Shown here piece after piece: positions 1 to 7,037 of a stretch of 64,000 nt of DNA (its first letter is position 1; each line of letters opens with the position of its first letter). The stretch spans positions 124,001 through 188,000 of the forward strand of contig NZ_JOAG01000008.1 in assembly GCF_000725485.1 (NCBI RefSeq), written 5' to 3'. Position numbers and translations under genes: made by a program. The DNA is from Nonomuraea candida. Lineage in GTDB: Bacteria > Actinomycetota > Actinomycetes > Streptosporangiales > Streptosporangiaceae. A model generated the notes under the pieces. That model was given only the letters and a program-made list of their open reading frames with translations, ran no database searches and was not told the origin of the DNA.

Positions 1-174
1 CGCTCGGCCCGGGTCAGGCTGCGCGGCCACACGTTCGCCGTCACGCCGGACACCTCCGAGCGGGAGACGGACGGCGTCGGCCGGGACGTGCGCGGCGCGG
101 TGCTGAGCAGGCTGGCCGGGCTGGACCCCGTGCGGCCGTACCGGGTGGCCGTGAACCTCAAGGAGCGCCGGTGA
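1..174 (+). CDS. C-terminal end of a DUF6286-like envelope protein (partial)
   Basis: Frame 1 is open from the left edge to a TGA at 172-174 and encodes 57 residues ending in VNLKERR. The start lies outside the window. The stop overlaps the GTG start of the AmaP gene by 4 bases (GTGA), so the two are translationally coupled. Actinomycete Asp23/Gls24 envelope-stress operons usually carry a short membrane protein of the DUF6286 type just before amaP, and the basic C-terminal tail fits that. The family call rests on position and a short tail, so it is tentative. Confidence 0.5.
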   Translation, partial: RSARVRLRGHTFAVTPDTSERETDGVGRDVRGAVLSRLAGLDPVRPYRVAVNLKERR

Positions 175-758
175 ACAGGAAGACCGGGCGGGGCAACCGG
201 TGGGGGCTGGGGCTGGTCGGGCTGGTGCTGACGGTCCTGGGCGGGTCGGCGCTGGCCCGGGGGCTGGGCGCGTTCTCCCAGAACTGGGCCGCCGCGCGGA
301 CGACGATCGTGGACGGCAACGTGACGGGCTTCTTCGCGCGTACCGGACCGGGGATCTGGTGGCTGGTGGCGCTGGCCGCGCTGATCGTCGCGGTGCTGGC
401 CCTGCGCTGGCTGTTCGTGCAGGGGCGCAGGCAGACGCGCAGGACGTTGCGCATCGAGGACGGCCCGACCGGCGTCACTGACGTGGCGGCGGGCGGGATG
501 GCGCAGGCGGTGGCGGCGGACGTGGCGACCGGCCCCGGCGTGCTGCACGCCGACGCGAACCTGGTGGGCCCGCCGGGCCGCCCAGAGGTACGGCTGCGCG
601 TGGCGGCCGACGAGTCGGTGCCCATCGGCGCGCTCGGCCGGCACCTGGCCGAGGTGGCGCTGCCCCACGTGCGCGACGCGCTCGACCGGGATCGGGTGCC
701 GGCGGTGGCCCGCGTTAGCCTGGAGCCCTCACCTTCGCCGCACCGAGTCGTGCGCTGA
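171..758 (+). CDS. amaP: alkaline shock response membrane anchor protein AmaP
   Basis: The protein has 195 residues. Two hydrophobic segments (about residues 10-32 and 61-82) flank a short extracytoplasmic loop with AFSQNWAAAR, followed by a cytosolic domain of about 110 residues. This is the layout of AmaP, the membrane anchor that holds Asp23/Gls24-family proteins at the cytoplasmic membrane in cell-envelope stress responses. It is the last gene of the operon entering from the left edge and starts with GTG overlapping the previous stop. The C-terminal domain (RLRVAADESVPIGAL) resembles the Asp23-like fold of other AmaP tails. Function is inferred from family and context. Confidence 0.75.
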   Translation: MNRKTGRGNRWGLGLVGLVLTVLGGSALARGLGAFSQNWAAARTTIVDGNVTGFFARTGPGIWWLVALAALIVAVLALRWLFVQGRRQTRRTLRIEDGPTGVTDVAAGGMAQAVAADVATGPGVLHADANLVGPPGRPEVRLRVAADESVPIGALGRHLAEVALPHVRDALDRDRVPAVARVSLEPSPSPHRVVR

Positions 759-773
759 CGAGAGGGGTTCTCC

Positions 774-1181
774 GTGGCCGTCGTGAAGATCAACGTGCTG
801 ACCGTGCCCGCCGAGATGCGGGAGGAGCTCGAACGGCGCTTCTCCAACCGGGCCGGGATGGTGGAGTCGGCCGACGGGTTCGAGTGGTTCGAGCTGTTGC
901 GGCCGGTGGAGGGGTCCGACCGCTACCTCGTCTACACGCGCTGGCGCAGCGAGGAGGACTTCCAGAAGTGGCAGCAGGGCCAGGCGTTCCAGCGCGGTCA
1001 CGCCCAGGCCGCCGCCGACGCCGCCCAGGGCCAGGGACAGGGCCAGGGACAGGGCCAGGGACAGGGCCAGGGACAGGGCCAGGGGCCCGCCCAGGGGCAC
1101 GGCCACGGGCAGGGGCCCGCGGCGACGGGGTCCGAGGTGTGGACGTTCGAGGTCGTCCAGAGCGCCGCCCCCAAGTCCTGA
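774..1181 (+). CDS. antibiotic biosynthesis monooxygenase (ABM) domain protein with Gln-Gly repeat
   Basis: The protein has 135 residues and a GTG start with GAGAGGGG upstream as ribosome binding site. Residues 1-80 form an ABM/HmoA-like ferredoxin fold: VKINVLTVPAEM, then FEWFELLRPVEG, then YLVYTRWRSEEDFQKW. Proteins of this type include cofactor-free monooxygenases and heme-degrading IsdG/HmoA enzymes. Between the last helix and the final strand (WTFEVV) sits a low-complexity insert of GQ dipeptides encoded by a 12-base tandem repeat (1029-1076), followed by a GHGHGQG run. The insert should form a flexible, possibly metal-binding loop. Substrate unknown. Confidence 0.7.
   Translation: MAVVKINVLTVPAEMREELERRFSNRAGMVESADGFEWFELLRPVEGSDRYLVYTRWRSEEDFQKWQQGQAFQRGHAQAAADAAQGQGQGQGQGQGQGQGQGQGPAQGHGHGQGPAATGSEVWTFEVVQSAAPKS
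1029..1076 (+). repeat. 12-bp coding tandem repeat, four perfect units
   Basis: The unit GGCCAGGGACAG occurs four times in exact tandem, with a partial fifth to 1084. Twelve bases is a multiple of three, so copy-number change keeps the frame and only lengthens or shortens the Gln-Gly stretch of the ABM protein. The units are identical, which suggests recent slippage. Confidence 0.9.
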
Positions 1182-1253
1182 CGTCAGAGGCCCCGCGCCT
1201 CGGGTCTGCGGCGGCCGTCCCCGGCGGTCCCGGCCGGCGGGCCGGCCGCAACC

Positions 1254-1321
1254 GGCGGGCAAGAGCGACCGGCAGGCCAGAGCGACCGGCAGGCCAGAGC
1301 GACCGGCGGGCAAGAGCGACC
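1254..1321. repeat. 17-bp intergenic tandem repeat, four units
   Basis: Four consecutive 17-base units alternate between two variants, GGCGGGCAAGAGCGACC (units 1 and 4) and GGCAGGCCAGAGCGACC (units 2 and 3). They fill most of the space between the convergent ABM and HD-domain genes. No hairpin potential is obvious, and I see no coding capacity. Confidence 0.85.
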
Positions 1322-1344
1322 GGCGGGCCGGGGCGGGATGCGGG

Positions 1345-1938
1345 TCAGTCGAGGGGGTTGCGCAGGATGCGGTCCACGATGCCGCCGCTCACGAACCGCG
1401 CCGCGTAGCTCGTCGGCTTGCGCGCGCCCTGGTCGGCGATGCACACGCTGAACTCCTTGGCGATCTCCAGCCGCGGGTACCGCTCCAGCACCTCCCGCCG
1501 CACCTCGGCGGGGATCTCGTCCGTCCGGCGGCCCGAGATGTCCATGCCGGTCGACAGCTCCAGCAGGTGTCCCTCGGGGTCGTCCGCCACGGGCACCTCC
1601 TCCCACATGTGCCGGATGATCACCTCGCAGGCGCGGGTGCGGCGCTCGCGCGACCAGCCGGCCCCGGCGCAGAAGGCCCAGGCCACGTGCCCGCCGGCCT
1701 CCTCGTACGGCACCGTGTGGCTGTCGAACTCGGCCGCCAGCCCGAGGTCGTGCAGCATCGACGAGACGTAGAGCAGCTCGGCGTCGAAGTCGATGCGGTG
1801 GCCCTGCGCGTACGCCGCCGCCCACAGGTAGGCGCGGATCGAGTGGTTGAGCAGGGACGGCGTGTGGTACTGGGCCGCCACGTCGAGCGCGCCGCGGCAC
1901 GCGGGCGTGTCGGGGATGACCAGGTCGTCGTATCTCAC
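1345..1938 (-). CDS. HD domain protein, cyanamide hydratase-like
   Basis: The protein has 197 residues. Metal-binding residues of the HD superfamily are visible: His in LLNHSIRAY, HD in SSMLHDLGL, and a later His in CEVIIRHMWEE. The spacing and the YLWA motif resemble the cyanamide hydratase/HDIG group of small-molecule hydrolases rather than (p)ppGpp or cyclic dinucleotide enzymes. The gene ends against the tandem-repeat region and is divergent from the secreted lyase gene. The start at 1938 gives MRYDDLVIP. The true substrate cannot be read from sequence. Confidence 0.7.
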   Translation of the reverse strand: MRYDDLVIPDTPACRGALDVAAQYHTPSLLNHSIRAYLWAAAYAQGHRIDFDAELLYVSSMLHDLGLAAEFDSHTVPYEEAGGHVAWAFCAGAGWSRERRTRACEVIIRHMWEEVPVADDPEGHLLELSTGMDISGRRTDEIPAEVRREVLERYPRLEIAKEFSVCIADQGARKPTSYAARFVSGGIVDRILRNPLD

Positions 1939-2017
1939 GCCCCCAGCATGTCGCGGTGGGCTGCCCGCACGCCAGGCGGGGCCCGGAGGGGTGTCGGCCG
2001 GTTAACGAATCGGGCAC

Positions 2018-2034
2018 TCAACTTGACCAGTTGA
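2018..2034. promoter_or_regulatory. inverted repeat overlapping a -35-like hexamer upstream of the lyase gene
   Basis: TCAACT-TGACC-AGTTGA has two perfect 6-base arms around a 5-base spacer. TTGACC (2023-2028), a good -35 hexamer for the plus strand, lies inside it. The site is about 55 bases before the lyase start, so it could be an operator. The regulator is unknown. Confidence 0.4.
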
Positions 2035-2088
2035 TCGTGATTCCGAAAGCATGTTCCGCCCTCATCTTTTGTCCCGGAAGGAACTGGC

Positions 2089-3720
2089 GTGCGCCGCCTC
2101 GCGATCCCTCTTGCCCTCACGCTCGCGCTCGGCACCCTCGCGAGCCCGGCACAGGCGGCCGACAAGGTGACCAGGACCGCCGAGTGCCAGGGCGACTGGC
2201 TGCCCGCCACGCCGACGCCCGACGAGGTCATGAAGGGTGAGATCTCGCTGGTGGGGCTGCCGGCGTACAAGCTGGGCAAGAAGATCGACTGGGACGCGAG
2301 CCCGTACCGGAACCGGTCGTGGGAGTTCGTCTTCCACTCGCTGCGCTGGATGGGCGGGCTCGTCGTCGAGTACGAGAACACCGGCGAGCAGCGTTACCTG
2401 GACCGCGCCACCGAGATCGCCAAGGACTGGGTGGCCGCCAACCGGTACGGCGCCCAGGGCACCCCGGCCTACGTGTGGAAGGACCACCCGGTCTCGCTGC
2501 GCACCCAGCCGCTGCTCTGCCTGAGCAGGCACGTCAACGAGAGCTGGCTGAAGGACAGCCTGGCCACGCACGCCAAGCTGCTGTCCGACCCACGCCTGTA
2601 CAAGAAGGGCCACAACCACGGCATCGACCAGGACATCGCGCTCATGGGCATCGGCTGCCGGTACGGCCGCGCGGACTGGGCGAACCTGGCAGGCCGGCGG
2701 CTGACCGGCACGGTGAAGCTCGACGTGGACGCGCAGGGCGCGCTGATGGAGCAGGCCCCGAGGTACGCGGTCTACGTGTACGGCCGGCTCCAGGTCGCCA
2801 TGGCGAACATGAAGGCGTGCGGGCGCAAGGTGCCCGGCGAGATCTCCCGGCGGGCCGAGGCGATGAAGGAGTTCGTCGCCCACTCGACCATGCCCAACGG
2901 TTACATGGTGCCCATCGGCGACGGCAGCGCCGAGACCGAGCCGAAGATGGAGACGGGCACGCCGAAGCAGGAGGTCAAGACGTACAAGGCGGGCTACGTC
3001 TACGGCCGCACCGCCTGGGACAAGCCCGACTCCGCCTACTACTCGATCCGGTTCGGGCCGGGCATGAAGTTCCACGGCCACGAGGACCACCTGGGCGTGA
3101 CGTACTACGCGCACGGCCGCGACATCCTGGTGGACGGCGGGTTCCACTCCTACGAGAAGAGCTCCTACCGCTACTGGACGCTCTCGCCCGAGGCGCACAA
3201 CGTGCCGACCGTGGTGGGCGCGAAGTTCCGGCCGCGCACGGCCAGCAAGCTCGTCAAGACCCGGTACGGCAAGGACCGGCAGGCGTTCGAGCTGACCGAC
3301 AAGGCGTACGGGGTCAGCCGTACCAGGTCGGTGCTGGTCAACCATGGCGACGACCTGATGGCGGTGCTGGACACGGCCTCGGGCGGCAAGAAGGTCCGCA
3401 CCATCTGGCGCTTCGCCCCTTCGCTCAAGGTGGTCTCCAAGAGCGGCGGCAAGGTGGTGCTGGGCGACGGCAAGTTCAAGGTCACCCTGCTGCAGTTCTC
3501 CTCGTGCGACCAGGTCGGCGGGCAGAAGGTGGAGCGGGGCGGCAAGCTGGGCTGGGTGTCGCCGACGTACCTGTCGAAGGAGGCGACCACCGTGGTGGTG
3601 TCCCCGGCGGCGAAGTCGCTGCTGACGGTGGTCGTGCCGGGGACGGACTCGCCCAAGGTGTCGTGCTCCGGCGGGAAGGTCACGGTGGACGGCGTGTCCT
3701 TCTCCGCCGGGCTGATCTAG
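2089..3720 (+). CDS. secreted heparinase II/III-like polysaccharide lyase
   Basis: The 543-residue protein starts at GTG, with GGAAGG at 2076-2081 as ribosome binding site. A Sec signal peptide is clear (MRRLAIPLALTLALGT...AQA, cleavage near residue 23). The middle is an alpha-helical region (YLDRATEIAKDW, HNHGIDQDIALMG) like alginate lyase or heparinase toroids. The second half carries the heparinase II/III beta-sandwich signature: FHGHEDHLGVTYYAHGRDILVDGG, with histidines typical of the family. It probably cleaves an acidic polysaccharide by beta-elimination outside the cell. It is convergent with cimA (97-base gap). The substrate (heparosan-like, alginate-like or exopolysaccharide) is not determinable. 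Confidence 0.8.
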   Translation: MRRLAIPLALTLALGTLASPAQAADKVTRTAECQGDWLPATPTPDEVMKGEISLVGLPAYKLGKKIDWDASPYRNRSWEFVFHSLRWMGGLVVEYENTGEQRYLDRATEIAKDWVAANRYGAQGTPAYVWKDHPVSLRTQPLLCLSRHVNESWLKDSLATHAKLLSDPRLYKKGHNHGIDQDIALMGIGCRYGRADWANLAGRRLTGTVKLDVDAQGALMEQAPRYAVYVYGRLQVAMANMKACGRKVPGEISRRAEAMKEFVAHSTMPNGYMVPIGDGSAETEPKMETGTPKQEVKTYKAGYVYGRTAWDKPDSAYYSIRFGPGMKFHGHEDHLGVTYYAHGRDILVDGGFHSYEKSSYRYWTLSPEAHNVPTVVGAKFRPRTASKLVKTRYGKDRQAFELTDKAYGVSRTRSVLVNHGDDLMAVLDTASGGKKVRTIWRFAPSLKVVSKSGGKVVLGDGKFKVTLLQFSSCDQVGGQKVERGGKLGWVSPTYLSKEATTVVVSPAAKSLLTVVVPGTDSPKVSCSGGKVTVDGVSFSAGLI

Positions 3721-3816
3721 GAGTCGCCGGCCTGCCGGTCACTGCCGGCCTCCCGGTGGCGGCCGACCGCACGGCCGCCGGCTCCCGTCCCGGGGAGCCG
3801 GCCGCGAGCCCGGCGG

Positions 3817-5394
3817 CTAGTCGCAGCCGTGGCCGGCGCGCAGCAGGCCGTACGTGACCGCCTGCTCCAGCGCCTGCCAGGAGGCGTCGATGATGTTCTC
3901 GGCCACGCCGACCGTGGCCCACTCGCCCAGCTCGTCGCTGGAGGTGATGAGGACCCGGGTGACGGCGTCGCTGCCGTGGGCGCCTTCGAGGATGCGCACC
4001 TTGAAGTCGACCAGCTCCAGCCGGGCCAGCTCGGGGTAGAGCTGCTCCAGCGCCTGGCGCACGGCCTTGTCGAGGGCGTTGACGGGGCCGTTGCCCTCGC
4101 CGGTGGCCACGATGCGCTCGCCCTTGGCGTGCAGCTTGACCGTGGCCTCGCTGACCAGCTCGCCGCCCTTGGTGCGCTCGACGATCACCCGCCAGGACTC
4201 GACCTCGAAGTGCCGCCGGCGCTCGCCGTGCACGGTGTCGCGCAGCAGCAGCTCGAACGAGGCGTCGGCGGCCTCGAACGTGAAGCCCCTGGACTCCAGG
4301 TCCTTGACCCGCTCGACCAGCGCCTTGGTGTGCTCGGGGGTCAGCTCGTAGCCCAGCTCGCGGCCCTTGAGCTCCACGGAGGCGCGGCCGGCCATGTCGG
4401 AGACCAGCATGCGCATGTCGTTGCCCACCTGGGCGGGGTCGATGTGCTGGTAGAGGTTGGGGTCCACCTTGATGGCGCTGGCGTGCAGGCCGGCCTTGTG
4501 GGCGAAGGCGGACATGCCGACGTAGGGCGCGTGGGAGTTGGGGGTGACGTTGGTGACCTCGGTGATCGCGTGGGCGATGCGCGTCATGTCGGCCAGCGAC
4601 TCCCGGGGCACGAGGTCGAAGCCCCGCTTGAGCTGGAGGTTGGCCACGACGGTGAAGAGGTTGGCGTTGCCGGAGCGCTCGCCGTAGCCGTTGGCGCAGC
4701 CCTGGACGTGCGTGGCGCCGGCCTTGACCGCGGCCAGCGTGTTGGCCACGGCGCAGCCGGTGTCGTCGTGGCAGTGGATGCCGACGCGGGCGCTGGTGCG
4801 CACGGCCTCCTGGACGATCTCGGCCAGCTCGTCGGGGAGCATGCCGCCGTTGGTGTCGCACAGGGCGATGACGTCGGCCCCGGCCTCGGCGGCGGTCCTG
4901 ACGACCTCCAGCGCGTACGCCGGGTTGGACCTGTAGCCGTCGAAGAAGTGCTCGGCGTCGAGGAAGACTCGCCGGCCCTCCGCACGAAGGTGGGAGACCG
5001 TGTCGCGGATCATCGCGAGGTTCTCCTGGAGAGTCGTGCGGAGGGCCAGCTCCACGTGCCGGTCGTGACTCTTGGCGACAAGGGTCACGACCGGCGCGCC
5101 GGATTCGCGCAGCGCGGCGACCAGAGGGTCGTCGGCCGCCTTCATCCCCGCCCGGCGGGTCGCGCCGAACGCGGCGAGCTGCGCGTGCTTCAGGTCCAGC
5201 TCTGTTCGAGCACGCCTGAAGAACTCTGTGTCCTTGGGGTTGGCGCCCGGCCAGCCCCCCTCGATGAAGCCGACGCCCAGACCGTCCAGGTGGCGCGCTA
5301 CGACGATCTTGTCCGCGACGGTGAGGTTGAGGCCCTCCTGCTGGGCGCCGTCACGCAGCGTCGTGTCGTATACGTGGAAGCGGTCGTCGGCCAT
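3817..5394 (-). CDS. cimA: (R)-citramalate synthase
   Basis: The protein has 525 residues and condenses pyruvate and acetyl-CoA to citramalate, the entry to the threonine-independent isoleucine route. The TIM barrel begins YDTTLRDGAQQEG, with the metal and substrate residues Arg-Asp in TLRDG and the HxH metal site in GIHCHDD. The C-terminal third resembles the LeuA allosteric domain. CimA and alpha-isopropylmalate synthase are close relatives; the GGWPGANPKD motif and overall form fit the CimA type. I chose ATG 5394 because AGAAGAGAG precedes it and the homologous region begins there, although the frame stays open upstream. Expression is probably attenuated by the leader peptide and terminator at 5443-5543, with a candidate operator at 5589-5603. 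Confidence 0.88.
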   Translation of the reverse strand: MADDRFHVYDTTLRDGAQQEGLNLTVADKIVVARHLDGLGVGFIEGGWPGANPKDTEFFRRARTELDLKHAQLAAFGATRRAGMKAADDPLVAALRESGAPVVTLVAKSHDRHVELALRTTLQENLAMIRDTVSHLRAEGRRVFLDAEHFFDGYRSNPAYALEVVRTAAEAGADVIALCDTNGGMLPDELAEIVQEAVRTSARVGIHCHDDTGCAVANTLAAVKAGATHVQGCANGYGERSGNANLFTVVANLQLKRGFDLVPRESLADMTRIAHAITEVTNVTPNSHAPYVGMSAFAHKAGLHASAIKVDPNLYQHIDPAQVGNDMRMLVSDMAGRASVELKGRELGYELTPEHTKALVERVKDLESRGFTFEAADASFELLLRDTVHGERRRHFEVESWRVIVERTKGGELVSEATVKLHAKGERIVATGEGNGPVNALDKAVRQALEQLYPELARLELVDFKVRILEGAHGSDAVTRVLITSSDELGEWATVGVAENIIDASWQALEQAVTYGLLRAGHGCD

Positions 5395-5442
5395 GAGTCT
5401 CTCTTCTCTGCGGAAGTCGGTGAAAGGTGGCTTTGTCTTCGG

Positions 5443-5477
5443 GAAAACAAAAAGACCCCTCACGGACGTGAGAGGTC
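5443..5477 (-). terminator. attenuator terminator of the cimA leader
   Basis: Read on the minus strand, GACCTCTCAC-GTCC-GTGAGGGGTC forms a 10-bp stem (one G.U pair) followed directly by TTTTTGTTTT. It lies between the Leu/Ile leader peptide and cimA, so it would stop transcription before the structural gene. Competing structures are visible. GCGCGCCGGC (5505-5514) pairs perfectly with GCCGGCGCGC (5479-5488), and GGTCTGC inside the leader ORF (5528-5534) pairs with GCAGACC (5474-5480), which contains the terminator's 5' arm. Confidence 0.85.
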
Positions 5478-5501
5478 TGCGCGCCGGCGGTGTCCCTGTC
5501 G

Positions 5502-5543
5502 TCAGCCGGCGCGCCTGCCGATAATGAGCAGACCGTAGAACAT
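5502..5543 (-). CDS. cimA leader peptide (MFYGLLIIGRRAG)
   Basis: This 13-codon ORF starts with ATG at 5543 and ends with TGA at 5504-5502. It contains consecutive Leu-Leu-Ile-Ile codons (CTG CTC ATT ATC), then Gly-Arg-Arg-Ala-Gly. It is followed by an alternative hairpin and by the intrinsic terminator. This is the arrangement of ribosome-mediated transcription attenuation: scarcity of charged Leu or Ile tRNA would stall the ribosome and favour the antiterminator. The ORF is too short to support by itself; support comes from codon content plus the RNA structures. Confidence 0.8.
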   Translation of the reverse strand: MFYGLLIIGRRAG

Positions 5544-5588
5544 GGTGCCGTCCAGTCTGCCACATCGATTCACCATCTGGCACAACGG

Positions 5589-5603
5589 TCTCACCTCATG
5601 GGA
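5589..5603. promoter_or_regulatory. candidate BCAA/serine regulon operator upstream of cimA
   Basis: The plus strand reads TCTCA-CCTCA-TGGGA, an imperfect inverted repeat matching TCTCR-N5-TGRGA. It lies 46 bases upstream of the cimA leader ATG and just downstream of the dsbA stop. The same pattern is found upstream of ilvE, the 39-codon gene and ilvB, and nearly upstream of serA. An IclR-family regulator of the NdgR/LtbR type is a reasonable guess. Confidence 0.5.
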
Positions 5604-5612
5604 CACCCCAGG

Positions 5613-6257
5613 TCACACCTGGATTCCGTCACCTCCGGTGATGACGCGCTCCAGCGCCGCCGGGTCGAACGCCTCACCGCCCAGCACCTGCCCGTCGAGC
5701 ACCACGGTCGGCGTGCCCTGGAGCGGCACCTTGGCCGTCTCCGCCAGGTGCGCCTCCGCGTGCGTCTGCGACGTCACGCACGAGTCCACCGACGCGCCCG
5801 CCTTCCGCGCCGCCCCGGCCAGCTCCTCCACGGTGAACCCGGAGGCCACGCCGTGCGGGGCGGGCTGCATGGCGTACACCGCGTCCCGGAACGCCAGCCA
5901 GTTCGCCGCCGGCACGCACCGGGCGGCCGCGGCGGCGCGGATGGAGTTGGAGCGCATGGGCTCGTCCCTGAAGATCGTCACCGTGTGGAAGACGACCTTG
6001 ACCCTGCCCTCCCTGGCCAGCCGCTGGATCGTGGCGTCGACCTTGGCGTGCATGTCCTTGCAGACGGGACAGTCGAAGTCCTCGTACACGTCGAGCACGG
6101 GAGCGTCGCTCCCCAGGTCGGCCAGGACCATCGAGCCGTCCGCCTGCCGGGTCAGCGTCACCCCGTCCGACGACGCGCCCGACCGGGCGAAGGCCAGCAC
6201 CCCCAGTACGGCGATCGCCACACAAGCCGCCGCGACCGCCATCAACCGCTTCATCAT
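5613..6257 (-). CDS. DsbA-family thioredoxin-fold protein, membrane-anchored
   Basis: The protein has 214 residues. An N-terminal hydrophobic segment (residues 2-24) is a signal anchor. The extracytoplasmic domain has the redox motif CPVC (residues 63-66) in DFDCPVCKDMH and the cis-Pro loop GTPTVVLDG, both hallmarks of DsbA-like thiol oxidoreductases. A helical insertion lies between them. It probably forms or reshuffles disulfides in exported proteins. A perfect CCAGGT-CAC-ACCTGG hairpin (5608-5622) overlaps the stop codon. It is upstream of cimA on the same strand but separated by the attenuator region, so probably independently expressed. The start may be either of the first two Met codons. 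Confidence 0.8.
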   Translation of the reverse strand: MMKRLMAVAAACVAIAVLGVLAFARSGASSDGVTLTRQADGSMVLADLGSDAPVLDVYEDFDCPVCKDMHAKVDATIQRLAREGRVKVVFHTVTIFRDEPMRSNSIRAAAAARCVPAANWLAFRDAVYAMQPAPHGVASGFTVEELAGAARKAGASVDSCVTSQTHAEAHLAETAKVPLQGTPTVVLDGQVLGGEAFDPAALERVITGGDGIQV

Positions 6258-6316
6258 CAGCCCACTTTCACCTCATTGATCGCGCAGACCCTACCCGAAA
6301 CGGAAACAATGGCCGC

Positions 6317-6961
6317 ATGAAGGCATACCTCCTCGACCCCGCCGTTGCGCGGTACGTGTTCGAGCACACCACCCCGCCCGACGCCCTGCTGGCCGCGCTC
6401 GCGCGGGAGACCGCCGAGGTCGCGGGCGAGAACGCGGCCATGCAGATCTCCCCCGACCAGGGCGCCTTTCTCACGATGATCACGCAGCTCCTGGCGCCGG
6501 AGGTGGTCGTGGAGGTGGGGACGTTCACCGGATATTCGTCCGTCTGCATCGCGCGCGGGCTGTCGGGCGGCCGGTTGCACTGTTTCGACGTGAGCGAGGA
6601 GTGGACGTCCATCGCCCGCCGCTACTGGCAGGAGGCGGCCGTGGCCGACCGGGTGACGCTCACGCTCGGCCCGGCGGCGGAGACCCTGGCCGCCTTCGAC
6701 CAGCCGATCGACCTGGCGTTCCTGGACGCCGACAAGGGCAACTACCCGGTCTACTACGAGCTGCTGATGGAGCGGCTGCGGCCGGGCGGGCTGCTGGTGG
6801 CGGACAACACGCTGCGCAGGGGCTGGGTGGCCGACCCCGCGCACGACGAGCCGACCACCGTGGACATCCGGCAGTTCAACGACCTGGTGATGGAGGACCC
6901 ACGGGTGACGGTGATCATGCTGCCGGTCGCCGACGGCATGGCGCTGATCAGGAAGAACTAG
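6317..6961 (+). CDS. class I SAM-dependent O-methyltransferase (caffeoyl-CoA/catechol type)
   Basis: The protein has 214 residues, the usual size of the O-methyltransferase family 3. SAM-binding motif I is VVEVGTFTGYSS, preceded by the helix around NAAMQISPDQGAFL. The acidic metal-ligand motif is LAFLDADKGNY, and RPGGLLVADNTL follows with the second metal-binding Asp-Asn. Family members methylate catechol-like hydroxyls with a divalent metal, and the substrate here is unknown. The gene is divergent from the DsbA-like gene (59 bases apart) and convergent with ilvE. Confidence 0.85.
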   Translation: MKAYLLDPAVARYVFEHTTPPDALLAALARETAEVAGENAAMQISPDQGAFLTMITQLLAPEVVVEVGTFTGYSSVCIARGLSGGRLHCFDVSEEWTSIARRYWQEAAVADRVTLTLGPAAETLAAFDQPIDLAFLDADKGNYPVYYELLMERLRPGGLLVADNTLRRGWVADPAHDEPTTVDIRQFNDLVMEDPRVTVIMLPVADGMALIRKN

Positions 6962-6985
6962 CCTGACGCGCCCCGCGGGCGGCGG

Positions 6986-7037
6986 TCCGCGGGGCGGCGT
7001 CCGCACCAGGCTCCGCGGGGCGGCGTCCGTACTAGGC
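6986..7037. repeat. 26-bp tandem duplication spanning the ilvE stop codon
   Basis: Two adjacent 26-base copies, 6986-7011 and 7012-7037, differ at only two bases (CGCACCAGG versus CGTACTAGG). The second copy includes the ilvE stop codon and last bases, and the first lies in its 3' flank. It looks like a duplication of the gene end. Confidence 0.8.

Noticed and set aside
1254..1321. Possible CRISPR array from the 17-bp repeat
   Set aside because: Units are contiguous without unique spacers, and no cas genes are in the window.
3829..5538. Long plus-strand frame opposite cimA
   Set aside because: Antisense shadow of cimA; no start signal and Val/Gly/His-rich composition.
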